In this document: positions 1-7,309 of the stretch, one piece after another
How the letters are laid out: the number at the start of each line of letters is the position of its first letter
Numbering within the stretch: the stretch's first letter is position 1
NCBI GenBank assembly: GCA_030613795.1
Contig: JAUWLG010000004.1
Location: 1-18,277 of the forward strand
Length of the DNA: 18,277 nucleotides
Direction of reading: 5' to 3'
DNA from: Helicobacteraceae bacterium
GTDB taxonomy: Bacteria; Campylobacterota; Campylobacteria; Campylobacterales; Sulfurimonadaceae
Notes under the pieces: model-generated
The model's input: only the letters and a program-made list of their open reading frames with translations
Told to the model about the DNA's origin: nothing
The model's database searches: none
Translations under genes and position numbers: made by a program

Positions 1-2421
1 AGTGTCAGAACCGAAATCGTGATACTCTTGACCGTTATAGAACTTGTAGAAACCACCGATGTCAAGTGGGAAGATCGTACTGAAACCACGATCCTCAAAG
101 GCTTTAGTATGTGCATCTTGAAGACGTGCATCGATATCATCATAACCGATACCAGGGATCAATGCATGTGAATCACTGAAACAGTCTGCAACGATCTCAC
201 GGCTTAGGCCCATAACATCAAACAGACTCGAGTTACGATACGAAGCGATCGTCGCAATAGCCATCTTAGACATGATCTTCAGTAGACCTGCATTAAGTGA
301 CATGTGTACATTTTTAAGCGCTTCTGAACAGCTGATATCAAGCTGTTTAGATTGGTTAACACGGTTAACAGCCGATGCAAAAAGCAGGCTAGGGAAAACG
401 GCACTGGCACCATAACCAAGAAGTGTTGCCGCACCGTGAGAATCAACCACTTCACTTGTGTCAGCAATGATAGAGACAAGGTGACGTATTTTTTGGTTAA
501 GCAGCTCACGGCTGAGACGACCTACAGCAAGCAACATAGGAATAGTACGCATCTCTTTTGAAAACTCTTTGTCATCCAAGACAACAATACGTACACCATC
601 CTCTTTAACGGCTGTAACAATTTTGTCAACGAGTGCATCTAACGATTTTTTCAGGTCAGTTGAATAAGCAACCGAGAATGTTTCGTTTTTGTAAAAATCC
701 TCATAACGAGGGGAGTTAACATCACCGTATGATTTAAGAACTTCTAACTTCTCATAAGTAATGATCGGCGAAATCGCTTTAAGACGGTGCGCATGAGAAG
801 GGAGCTCATCTAACATGTTATGGATCTCACCAAAACCAGTGTTAAGACTCATCACCACCTTTTCACGGATCGGGTCAATAGGCGGGTTGGTTACCTGTGC
901 AAACTTCTGCTTGAAGAAGTCAGAGAAGTTACGCTGTTTTGTACTAAATGCTGCAAGCGGTGTATCATCGCCCATAGAACCGACAGCCTCTTTACCGTCA
1001 TTGATCATCGGCTCGATGACCTGTTCAACGATCTCATGTGTCACGTTGAAGTAACGTTGGCGGTGTGTGATGTCCTCTTCGATATTACAGTTTGTCATGT
1101 ACTGGTTCTCAACGTGTTCTTGAAGATAGACCATGCGTTCATTTAACCACGTCATGTAAGGGTTAGATGATTTGAGATAGTTGTTGATCTCATCATCTTT
1201 AAGTACTTTTCCAAACTTAAGGTCAAGACCGATCATCTGTCCTGATTGCAGACGACCACGCTCTTTGATCTGCTCATCAGGAATGTCAACAACACCATAC
1301 TCAGACGCAATAAGCAGATTGTCATCATGGGTGATGATGTACTTAGATGGACGAAGACCATTACGGTCAAGTACACAACCGATGTAACGACCATCTGTCA
1401 GTGAGAATGCTGCTGGACCGTCCCATGCTTCAAACACTGTTGATTGGTACTCATAGAAAGCACGAAGTTCAGGGTCTATGTGCGGTGCATTTTGCCATGG
1501 TGCAGGAATTACTGCACGAGCAGCCTTAAAGAAGTCCATACCGTTGGCAATAAGGAACTCAAAGAAGTTGTCACCCGACGCGCTGTCAGAAGAGCCTAGT
1601 TGAAGGATCGGTAGTATACGTGCGATCTCTTCATCCGTAAAGACATCACTTTTGATCGACTCTGATTTCACTTCGACATTGAAACGGTTTGCTTCGACCG
1701 AGTTGATCTCACCATTGTGTGCAATAGCTCTAAAAGGCTGTGCCAAACGCCATTCAGGAAGTGTGTTTGTCGAGAAACGTTGGTGAAAGAGTGAGAAAGA
1801 GATCTTGAAACGTTCGTCCTGGAAATCTTGATAAAACTCTTTGATGTGCGTTGGCATCACAAGACCTTTATAAGAGAGGACTTTAGATGACATTGAAGAG
1901 ATATAGAAGTCTCTTACATCGACCAGTTTATGCTCTGTCTCTTTACGAGAGAGATAGAGCAGTGCGTCAAAACGCTGGTTTGCCATAATAGAGTTAGCCG
2001 TAATAAAGACCTGTACTATGTTTGGCAATGTAGCCATCGCCTGGTCACCCAAGGCATTGGTGTCTACCGGAACATCACGACGGTAGACAACTTTAAGGTC
2101 ATTTGCTACACAGACCTCTTCTAAAACATCCAACTCTTTTTTGTCTTTAGTAAAGACCGTTGCAACAGCAAACTGCTCAGGAAGTTCACAACCTGCTTCT
2201 TTTGCAACACGACGCATAAACTCGGTAGGCATAGAGAGCAGTAGACCACTACCGTCCCCTGTTTTACCATCGGCTGCAACAGCCCCACGGTGCATCATAC
2301 GCTCAAGCGCCGTAATAGCGTCTTCTAGTGTTTTGTGTGAAGCGCGGTTTTTAATGTTTGCAACAAGTCCAAAACCACAATTATCTTTAAATGATCGTAA
2401 TAGATCGTGATGTTCCATCAT
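1..2421 (-). CDS. gltB: Glutamate synthase large subunit (GOGAT alpha), N-terminal part; gene runs off the left edge
   Basis: The gene makes glutamate from glutamine and 2-oxoglutarate in central nitrogen assimilation. 807 codons are visible without a stop, about half of the usual 1,450-1,500 residues. The protein begins MMEHHDLLRSFKDNCGFGLVA: Cys15 is the expected class II glutamine amidotransferase nucleophile, exposed after removal of a 14-residue propeptide. Further amidotransferase motifs are MHRGAVAADGKTGDGSG, FHQRFSTNT, AQPFRAIAHNGEIN and DRNGLRPSKY. The central domain follows (PPIDPIREKVVMSL), and the visible part ends near the start of the FMN/synthase domain (GGFYKFYNGQEYH). The FMN-binding and 3Fe-4S parts lie outside the window. 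The start is supported by AAGGA at 2433-2429, 7 bases upstream; a second ATG follows directly. It is divergent from recO across about 180 bp. Family assignment is secure. Confidence 0.96.
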   Translation of the reverse strand, partial: MMEHHDLLRSFKDNCGFGLVANIKNRASHKTLEDAITALERMMHRGAVAADGKTGDGSGLLLSMPTEFMRRVAKEAGCELPEQFAVATVFTKDKKELDVLEEVCVANDLKVVYRRDVPVDTNALGDQAMATLPNIVQVFITANSIMANQRFDALLYLSRKETEHKLVDVRDFYISSMSSKVLSYKGLVMPTHIKEFYQDFQDERFKISFSLFHQRFSTNTLPEWRLAQPFRAIAHNGEINSVEANRFNVEVKSESIKSDVFTDEEIARILPILQLGSSDSASGDNFFEFLIANGMDFFKAARAVIPAPWQNAPHIDPELRAFYEYQSTVFEAWDGPAAFSLTDGRYIGCVLDRNGLRPSKYIITHDDNLLIASEYGVVDIPDEQIKERGRLQSGQMIGLDLKFGKVLKDDEINNYLKSSNPYMTWLNERMVYLQEHVENQYMTNCNIEEDITHRQRYFNVTHEIVEQVIEPMINDGKEAVGSMGDDTPLAAFSTKQRNFSDFFKQKFAQVTNPPIDPIREKVVMSLNTGFGEIHNMLDELPSHAHRLKAISPIITYEKLEVLKSYGDVNSPRYEDFYKNETFSVAYSTDLKKSLDALVDKIVTAVKEDGVRIVVLDDKEFSKEMRTIPMLLAVGRLSRELLNQKIRHLVSIIADTSEVVDSHGAATLLGYGASAVFPSLLFASAVNRVNQSKQLDISCSEALKNVHMSLNAGLLKIMSKMAIATIASYRNSSLFDVMGLSREIVADCFSDSHALIPGIGYDDIDARLQDAHTKAFEDRGFSTIFPLDIGGFYKFYNGQEYHDFGSDT

Positions 2422-2552
2422 ATAAGATTCCTTAATAGAAATTTTTACAAATTTTCTAAATTTAAGCAGTTTTTAAGCAACTTAGATATATTTAGAAATT
2501 CTAAAATTGCTAATAGTATACTCGGTGTCAGGTTAAACTTGTATTTAGGAGC

Positions 2553-2558
2553 TATAAT
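2553..2558 (+). promoter_or_regulatory. Candidate -10 element (TATAAT) for recO
   Basis: A perfect TATAAT lies 42 bases before the recO start in the AT-rich gltB-recO divergent region. No good -35 hexamer sits at 16-18 bp, which is common in Campylobacterota promoters, where the -35 is weakly conserved. No clear promoter for gltB was found on the other strand. Confidence 0.35.
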
Positions 2559-2600
2559 TACGAGAAATAAAAATAATGAATGTGTAGGTAAGAAACAGAG

Positions 2601-3218
2601 ATGCAAGGCTTTATAATCAGTCTCAATCGCGCTAGAGACGAAGATCTTGTTGTAACAATTTTATCGGATAGTGGCTTAGATACACTTTATCGTTTCTATG
2701 GTGCTAGGCATGGGGTTATTAATCTCGGCTTCAAAATCGATTTTGAGATCATCACTAATGTCAAGTCCACTATTGGACAACTGCGAGATGTTCTTCACCT
2801 TGGCTATCCATGGCTTACAGATCATCATAAACTACGCACATGGCAACAATTTGTCACCCTCTTCTACTCTCATCTGAAAGAGTCTGAAGAGACCGGTGGT
2901 TTTTACTTTGAACTCTTAGACAGAGCTGCTGAATCCTGGGCCAAACAGAACCCTAAACGTATTGCTATTGAGTCGTATGTAAAACTGCTTGAGCATGAGG
3001 GTCGCCTACATAAAGAGCTACACTGTTTTTTCTGTGATGAAGTTATTACTAAAGAAGTTTCTATCATTCGTTCTTTTTTACCCGCACATCCAAATTGTGC
3101 ACACACACTTAGTATTAAACAAGAGGGGTTAATAGAGCTGTTTGATAACCACTCAAGCCTCTTTCTCAGTGATAAAGAGGTAGACAGACTGTGGCTGGTT
3201 CTACTAGAGGGAATATAG
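2601..3218 (+). CDS. recO: DNA repair/recombination protein RecO, epsilonproteobacterial type
   Basis: RecO works with RecR to load RecA onto SSB-coated single-stranded DNA in the RecFOR pathway. This 205-residue protein matches the short RecO of Helicobacter and Campylobacter, which I recognise from its opening (MQGFIISLNRARDEDLVVTIL), the block TLYRFYGARHGVINLGFKIDFE at residues 28-49, and LRDVLHLGYPW at 61-71. Residues 142-145 (CFFC) and 163-166 (HPNC) resemble the cysteine-containing zinc region of RecO, though the second pair is incomplete. The N-terminal half should be the OB fold. The ribosome-binding site is poor (AGGTAAGA lies more than 8 bases upstream), but no alternative start fits the family. 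It stands alone, divergent from gltB. Confidence 0.85.
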   Translation: MQGFIISLNRARDEDLVVTILSDSGLDTLYRFYGARHGVINLGFKIDFEIITNVKSTIGQLRDVLHLGYPWLTDHHKLRTWQQFVTLFYSHLKESEETGGFYFELLDRAAESWAKQNPKRIAIESYVKLLEHEGRLHKELHCFFCDEVITKEVSIIRSFLPAHPNCAHTLSIKQEGLIELFDNHSSLFLSDKEVDRLWLVLLEGI

Positions 3219-3600
3219 ATCGTCGCAGAGCTTAAAAAATAAATATAATATTACAATGATTTGTCTCACTCAATATAGGGCACCTATAATTAAACTCTCT
3301 ATGTCGCGTATTATAGAAAAACTTTTTAATCGGTGTTTACGTATACAATTCATTTTCATATTTTATCACTAAATCATCACATAAATCACTATCTTTATCT
3401 ATCTAAACTTCCTATGGCACCTATAGATATACTCAAAAATTAATCTTTTGAAGTATTAACACGCCTACATAGCAACAACAGACAAATTATTATAATAAGT
3501 AATAATATATTATTATAAAATATTATATTATAAGTTAAGATTTAATTAATATTTTAATCTGTAGAATTGTTTAAATTCAATATGTTCTTGAGGAGATCAA
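3219..3600. other. AT-rich gene-free stretch with palindromes and a repeated 10-mer
   Basis: No gene or RNA was recognised in these 382 bases. The 10-mer GGCACCTATA occurs twice (3279-3288 and 3416-3425); the first copy lies in a palindrome, TATAGG-GCA-CCTATA (3274-3288). Two perfect AT-only palindromes lie at 3487-3498 (TTATTATAATAA) and 3501-3514 (AATAATATATTATT). TAGAAT at 3562-3567 is a possible -10 for the cytochrome gene. TTGTTTAAATTCAA at 3567-3580 is an imperfect dyad vaguely like an FNR/CRP site. AGGAG at 3591-3595 is the ribosome-binding site of the cytochrome gene. The composition suggests a regulatory region for that gene; this is inference. Confidence 0.5.
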
Positions 3601-4029
3601 ATGTTCAAAAAGGTATTAGTAAGTGGGTTAGTTAGTTTAAGTATAGTGTCTAGTGTGAGCGCTAATGGCTATGATCTAAAAACAAATATGGCCATGTTGT
3701 CTGCCACATTTTCAAGTGTAGAGCAAGGCTTTTTGACAAATGACAAAAAAGCAACATTGAAAGCCTTAGACAGTTTTCAAAAAGAGGTTGATGAACTTTT
3801 GGGAGATAAAAAAAATATCACAAGACTGCTGCCTGAAGACCTTAAACACAAATCCAGTATGGCAACAAATACTGCAACTTCAATTGACAAATATATTGAT
3901 GAGATAAGAGTGATCTTAAAAGATAAAAACATGAGAATGATCAATCGCCAAAACAGATCACAAAAAGCATTTGTCAATATTCAACAACAGTGTTTTAGAT
4001 GTCACAACATGGTTAGAGATTGGGAGTAG
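3601..4029 (+). CDS. Periplasmic monohaem cytochrome c'-like protein
   Basis: The 142-residue protein is probably an exported c-type cytochrome. Residues 1-21 form a signal peptide (lysines at 3-4, hydrophobic core, cleavage likely after SVSA). The mature part is largely helical, and a single haem-attachment motif CFRCH (131-135) sits just before the C-terminus. A C-terminal CXXCH after about 110 helical residues is the layout of the cytochrome c' four-helix bundle, whose known roles include NO and other small-ligand binding or electron transfer. Here the assignment rests on layout, not on strong residue matches. Met30 or Met32 could be a distal ligand as in low-spin relatives; this is inference. 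The ribosome-binding site AGGAG is 5 bases before the ATG. It is monocistronic and convergent with the glycosyltransferase operon. Confidence 0.75.
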   Translation: MFKKVLVSGLVSLSIVSSVSANGYDLKTNMAMLSATFSSVEQGFLTNDKKATLKALDSFQKEVDELLGDKKNITRLLPEDLKHKSSMATNTATSIDKYIDEIRVILKDKNMRMINRQNRSQKAFVNIQQQCFRCHNMVRDWE

Positions 4030-4088
4030 TCCCTTCTCTTCAGTTCTTAAGTATTACTTGATAAATAATTCAAGTCTCTCAAACAATT

Positions 4089-4128
4089 AGAGCAAGACTC
4101 TGATTGTTGCCTCTGCTCTCTTTAGTTT
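4089..4128 (+). terminator. Possible terminator after the cytochrome gene
   Basis: AGAGCA (4089-4094) pairs with TGCTCT (4114-4119), and the stem may extend with one bulge. It is followed by the T-rich CTTTAGTTTT. The loop is long (19 nt), so this is a weak candidate. It abuts the stop codon of the convergent glycosyltransferase gene. Confidence 0.3.
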
Positions 4129-5537
4129 TCTAACTCTGCAACAATATATTCATACTCTTTACGTCCCACTTTTTTCTTATAATGGCCTAGCTCTTTATAT
4201 GTCACAAAAAGCTTCCGAATATCAGCTACATATCCTGGATTTTTACTGATATAGAGTACCTTTCCCAGTTTAGGTATTGTTGTGATCTTTGTATCGAGTG
4301 TGATCCCAAGTTCATCATGACGCCATATGTTATATTGAGAGAAACGTGCTGAGCTTAGCAGCAGTAGATTATCACTGCTGCGTAGATAATAAGCAACGTC
4401 TGATCCGTGATAGTTGTCAATCAACAGATAGTCATAACTGGCTATGTCCAATTGAAGGTCTTTAATCTCTGCATCAAAGTTATCTACGACACCCAGCTTG
4501 TCATGGAAGCGTTTCAATGGCGGGACATAGTCACTTAACGGAGTTTTCAATGCAACCAAGACAACAAGACTGATCGTAAGAGCACTTGCCATTAGCTTAC
4601 GCATATTGTACTGGGCGAAGTAATAGCCCAAGAGCACAGTCGCACTGAGGTACGCACCCGCTGCCCACTGAGGATTTGCCTCTGTATAGACCGAGTTATA
4701 GGTAAAAAAGCCTACTACAAATAGAAATGGCAGTAGAAGATAGACTTTCTTTCGCTCAAAGCGCTCTTTGTCACGTATGATAAAATAGAACAACGGCAAG
4801 AGATACAAGGGATGAAAAAGAGCAAATTGTGAGCCGATAAATCCATAAAAATATTTGCCTTGGAATACTTTCTCTTCTGAAATACCATGGCTAAACTGGA
4901 AAGCGAATGAGATAAAATCGTGTTGATAGTTCCAATACAGTACGGGTACAAAAACAAGTGTTGCGATCAACAGTGCCAGATAGAAATAGATATCTTTCAA
5001 AAGGTCACGACGGTATATGAGAACAAACACAACAAGTGTAAAGAGCGGCAATACCCCTGTATACTTTGAAAGCAGCATTGCACCCGCTGAAAGACCCGTC
5101 AAAAACGCATATTTTTTATTGTCTTCTTCAACATACATATATCCACTGTAAAGTGTCAATGCCCAGAAGAACATCAACGGTATATCCGGTGCGATGACTG
5201 TCGAGGCAACTAAAACAAAAACTGAGCTCAAAAAGATATAAAACGTATAAATAGCGGTACGCTCATCAAACATTTTACGCGCTAATCTATAGAGTATATA
5301 AGCCGTTGCAGAGACAAGCAGGACTGCCGGCAGTCGAACGAAAAAAGGTTCATCGCTAAAAAGTGTGGTCATCTTGATCATATAGGCCACCATAGGCGGA
5401 TGGTCAAAATAGGAGAGACTCAACTTTTGTGACCAGACCCAATAATAGGTCTCATCCGCATAAAGCTTGATAAATTGGTTGGCAATCGCGTTAAAGAAGG
5501 TATAAACAAGCAAAAAGAGCTTTTCTCTATTACCCAT
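4122..5537 (-). CDS. GT39/ArnT-like integral membrane glycosyltransferase
   Basis: The 471-residue polytopic protein is probably a GT-C fold transferase that moves a sugar from a polyprenyl-phosphate donor to an acceptor on the periplasmic face. Near the N-terminus, ADETYYWVW (27-35) contains the acidic pair expected in the first periplasmic loop of the PMT/ArnT family, followed by YFDHPPMVAYMIK (43-55), a typical GT39 signature. About ten or more hydrophobic segments follow, then a soluble C-terminal region of roughly 130 residues. It is the last gene of a three-gene operon: its ATG overlaps the stop of the upstream DPM1-like gene by one base (TAATG), so translation is coupled. The sugar and acceptor (lipid A, O-antigen or protein) cannot be told from sequence. 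Confidence 0.85.
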   Translation of the reverse strand: MGNREKLFLLVYTFFNAIANQFIKLYADETYYWVWSQKLSLSYFDHPPMVAYMIKMTTLFSDEPFFVRLPAVLLVSATAYILYRLARKMFDERTAIYTFYIFLSSVFVLVASTVIAPDIPLMFFWALTLYSGYMYVEEDNKKYAFLTGLSAGAMLLSKYTGVLPLFTLVVFVLIYRRDLLKDIYFYLALLIATLVFVPVLYWNYQHDFISFAFQFSHGISEEKVFQGKYFYGFIGSQFALFHPLYLLPLFYFIIRDKERFERKKVYLLLPFLFVVGFFTYNSVYTEANPQWAAGAYLSATVLLGYYFAQYNMRKLMASALTISLVVLVALKTPLSDYVPPLKRFHDKLGVVDNFDAEIKDLQLDIASYDYLLIDNYHGSDVAYYLRSSDNLLLLSSARFSQYNIWRHDELGITLDTKITTIPKLGKVLYISKNPGYVADIRKLFVTYKELGHYKKKVGRKEYEYIVAELEN

Positions 5538-6268
5538 TATTTAGCCTCAATAATATCTTTTTTGTGCATACGGAGGGTTACCACATTCAAAAGTGCCTCA
5601 ATAAAGATCTTTTTAGACATCTTTGACTGACCGGCGACTCTGTCTTCAAAAATGATAGGCACCTCTTTGACCTTGAAACCTTTTAAGATCGTTCTATAGT
5701 TCATCTCGATCTGAAAAGCGTAACCGGCACTTATAATATTGTCGAGGTCAATTGCTTCCAAGACTTCTCGTCTGAAACATTTAAATCCGCCCGTCACATC
5801 TTTAATCGAGATGCCAAGGATAGTACGCGCATAGGTACTTCCGCCAAAACTGATGAACTTACGTAGCGGTGACCAGTTGACAACACCACCGCCTTTGACA
5901 TAACGTGAACCAATAATAAGGTCATATTCTTTAATATTCTCTATAAACGATGGCAGATATTTCGGGTCATGCGACAGGTCTGCATCCATCTCAATGATAA
6001 AAGCGTAATCGCGTGCGAGACACCACTTAAAACCTTCAATGTAGGCTTTTCCCAAGCCCTCTTTGTTTTGTCTGATGACAAGATTAAGCTGATTGGCATA
6101 GGTATTTGCATCGATAAGCTCTTGGACTTTTGCATAGGTCTTGTCAGGAGAATTATCATCCACGATTAAAATGTCAACACCAAGATCAAGAGAAAACACC
6201 TTTTTTAAGATGACCTCAATGTTTTCGATCTCATTGTAAGTCGGGATGACGATTATGCCTCTGCTCAT
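5537..6268 (-). CDS. Polyprenyl-phosphate mannosyl/glucosyltransferase (DPM1-like, GT2)
   Basis: The 243-residue protein should transfer a hexose from a nucleotide sugar to undecaprenyl phosphate at the cytoplasmic membrane face. GT2 motifs appear in order: VIPTYNEIENI (7-17), VDDNSPDKT (36-44), MDADLSHDP (94-102, the metal-binding DXD), SRYVKGGG (121-128), VTGGFKCF (158-165) and DRVAGQSKMSKK (209-220). The C-terminus has no pair of membrane helices, so it is the soluble DPM1 type rather than full-length GtrB. Its ATG overlaps the TGA of the GtrA-like gene by 4 bases (ATGA), and its GGAG ribosome-binding site lies inside the end of that gene. The product feeds the downstream GT39 enzyme. Mannose versus glucose versus another sugar is undetermined. 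Confidence 0.88.
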   Translation of the reverse strand: MSRGIIVIPTYNEIENIEVILKKVFSLDLGVDILIVDDNSPDKTYAKVQELIDANTYANQLNLVIRQNKEGLGKAYIEGFKWCLARDYAFIIEMDADLSHDPKYLPSFIENIKEYDLIIGSRYVKGGGVVNWSPLRKFISFGGSTYARTILGISIKDVTGGFKCFRREVLEAIDLDNIISAGYAFQIEMNYRTILKGFKVKEVPIIFEDRVAGQSKMSKKIFIEALLNVVTLRMHKKDIIEAK

Positions 6269-6741
6269 ATTTCACTCTCCTCATGTTTTGCAAAAATTAT
6301 AAGATAACTGCCTAAAAAATTGAATCCCATCGCCGCTGCGATGCCTGCTATCTGACCCATTATCTGTATTAATTTCTCGTCTCCAAAATTTAGAACAACA
6401 AGGTTGAGTACCGCTAAATTCACTAAAAAACTAGTAAAGTTCAGGGCTAAATATTTTGGAAACTTTTTTCTGGTCTTGGTTTTATGGTCTCGAAATGTCC
6501 ACTTTTTATTAAGTTGATAGTTTTGTGTCACTGCTACTAAAAAGGCAATTACCGCTGAAATATTGTAATTGACATTCATAAAAGTCAACGCAGAAAATAT
6601 TGTAATATTTGTCACAGAACCCAAAGCACCAACAGAACTGAATTTTACAATTTTTTTAACGATGAGATATCCTCTTTTTTTATTAACAGAATTATATACA
6701 AATTTTGACATTACTACACTGTCAAATGGAATACTTTTCAT
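6265..6741 (-). CDS. GtrA-like membrane protein (probable polyprenyl-sugar flippase)
   Basis: About 158 residues with four predicted membrane segments and the GtrA-family opening VKKIVKFSSVGALGSVTN. The sequence KKWTFRDHKTKT between the second and third helices is also typical (the family often shows W-x-F-R there). GtrA proteins are thought to flip polyprenyl-phosphate sugars across the inner membrane, which fits the two coupled transferases downstream; the gtrA-gtrB-gtr order is known from phage serotype-conversion cassettes. The reading frame stays open up to 6918, but that part overlaps the promoter and start of the divergent deoxyribosyltransferase gene. The start is uncertain: ATG 6741 is chosen, ATG 6711 is equally possible, and neither has a good ribosome-binding site. 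Confidence 0.82.
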   Translation of the reverse strand: MKSIPFDSVVMSKFVYNSVNKKRGYLIVKKIVKFSSVGALGSVTNITIFSALTFMNVNYNISAVIAFLVAVTQNYQLNKKWTFRDHKTKTRKKFPKYLALNFTSFLVNLAVLNLVVLNFGDEKLIQIMGQIAGIAAAMGFNFLGSYLIIFAKHEESEI

Positions 6742-6745
6742 AATT

Positions 6746-6775
6746 TTAACAAAAGCTGTAAACAAAAGATATAAT
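6746..6775 (+). promoter_or_regulatory. Sigma-70-type promoter of the deoxyribosyltransferase gene
   Basis: TTAACA (6746-6751), an 18-bp spacer and a perfect TATAAT (6770-6775) lie 24 bases before the ATG at 6800. The site overlaps the possible 5' end of the divergent GtrA-like gene. Confidence 0.55.
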
Positions 6776-6799
6776 GTACACAAAAAGCAAGGTAGTACA

Positions 6800-7288
6800 A
6801 TGTTAAAGATATATCTCGCCGGACCCGATGTGTTTGAACAAAATGCAATAGAACAAGGTAAGGCTTTAAAAGAGCTCTGTCTGCAGTATGGTTTTGAAGG
6901 AGTATTTCCACTTGACAATGAGATTGTTTGCGACGGTACACCTTATGAGATGGCTAAAGCGATCAGAGAAGCCAATATATCCCTTTTAGAAGGGTGTGAC
7001 ATTATAATGGCTAACTTAAACCCTTTTCGTGGTCTAGAGCCCGATTCTGGTACAGTGTATGAGGTTGGATATGCAACTGCATTGGATAAAAAAGTCTATG
7101 CTTATGCTTTAGATCGTCGTCCGATGATAGAACGTGTTCATGAACAGCAAGAACTTTCAGATGATGCTACTCTATGCCAAGACGGCAAGATAATAGAAGA
7201 TTTTGGTCTCTCTCATAATCTTATGATGTTGGACATCATTGTTGCACAAAGTGCGAAAGAGTGTTTAAAGTTTATTGCCAAAAACTGA
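6800..7288 (+). CDS. Nucleoside 2-deoxyribosyltransferase family protein
   Basis: The 162-residue protein belongs to the family that cleaves or transfers the 2-deoxyribose of deoxynucleosides, acting in nucleoside salvage or clean-up in the cytoplasm. The N-terminus MLKIYLAGPDVFEQNA (1-16) is the nucleotide/sugar-binding start of the fold; CDIIMANLNPFRG (66-78) and PDSGTVYEVGYA (81-92) follow, with Glu88 the likely catalytic nucleophile. The length fits the family. ATG 6800 is chosen because the conserved protein begins there, AAGG precedes it, and a promoter lies just upstream; the frame is open further 5' but that part overlaps the divergent gene. Its stop is 21 bases from the convergent stop of the four-gene membrane operon, with no terminator visible between them. 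Confidence 0.85.
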   Translation: MLKIYLAGPDVFEQNAIEQGKALKELCLQYGFEGVFPLDNEIVCDGTPYEMAKAIREANISLLEGCDIIMANLNPFRGLEPDSGTVYEVGYATALDKKVYAYALDRRPMIERVHEQQELSDDATLCQDGKIIEDFGLSHNLMMLDIIVAQSAKECLKFIAKN

Positions 7289-7309
7289 ACAACCGTGTAG
7301 AACAGCTTC

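Noticed and set aside
815..1146. Plus-strand open frames within 279-2410
   Set aside because: They are antisense to gltB, whose continuous 807-codon frame with clear amidotransferase motifs explains the region.
2407..2616. 69-codon plus-strand frame between gltB and recO
   Set aside because: AT-rich composition, no ribosome-binding site, overlaps both gene starts; it is promoter region.
6742..6918. Extended N-terminus of the GtrA-like protein up to 6918
   Set aside because: The added residues are cysteine-rich, unlike the family, and are antisense to the conserved start of the deoxyribosyltransferase.
6800..7288. Deoxyribosyltransferase as a defence effector of the adjacent operon
   Set aside because: It is on the opposite strand, convergent, and has its own promoter; the family is common in nucleoside salvage.
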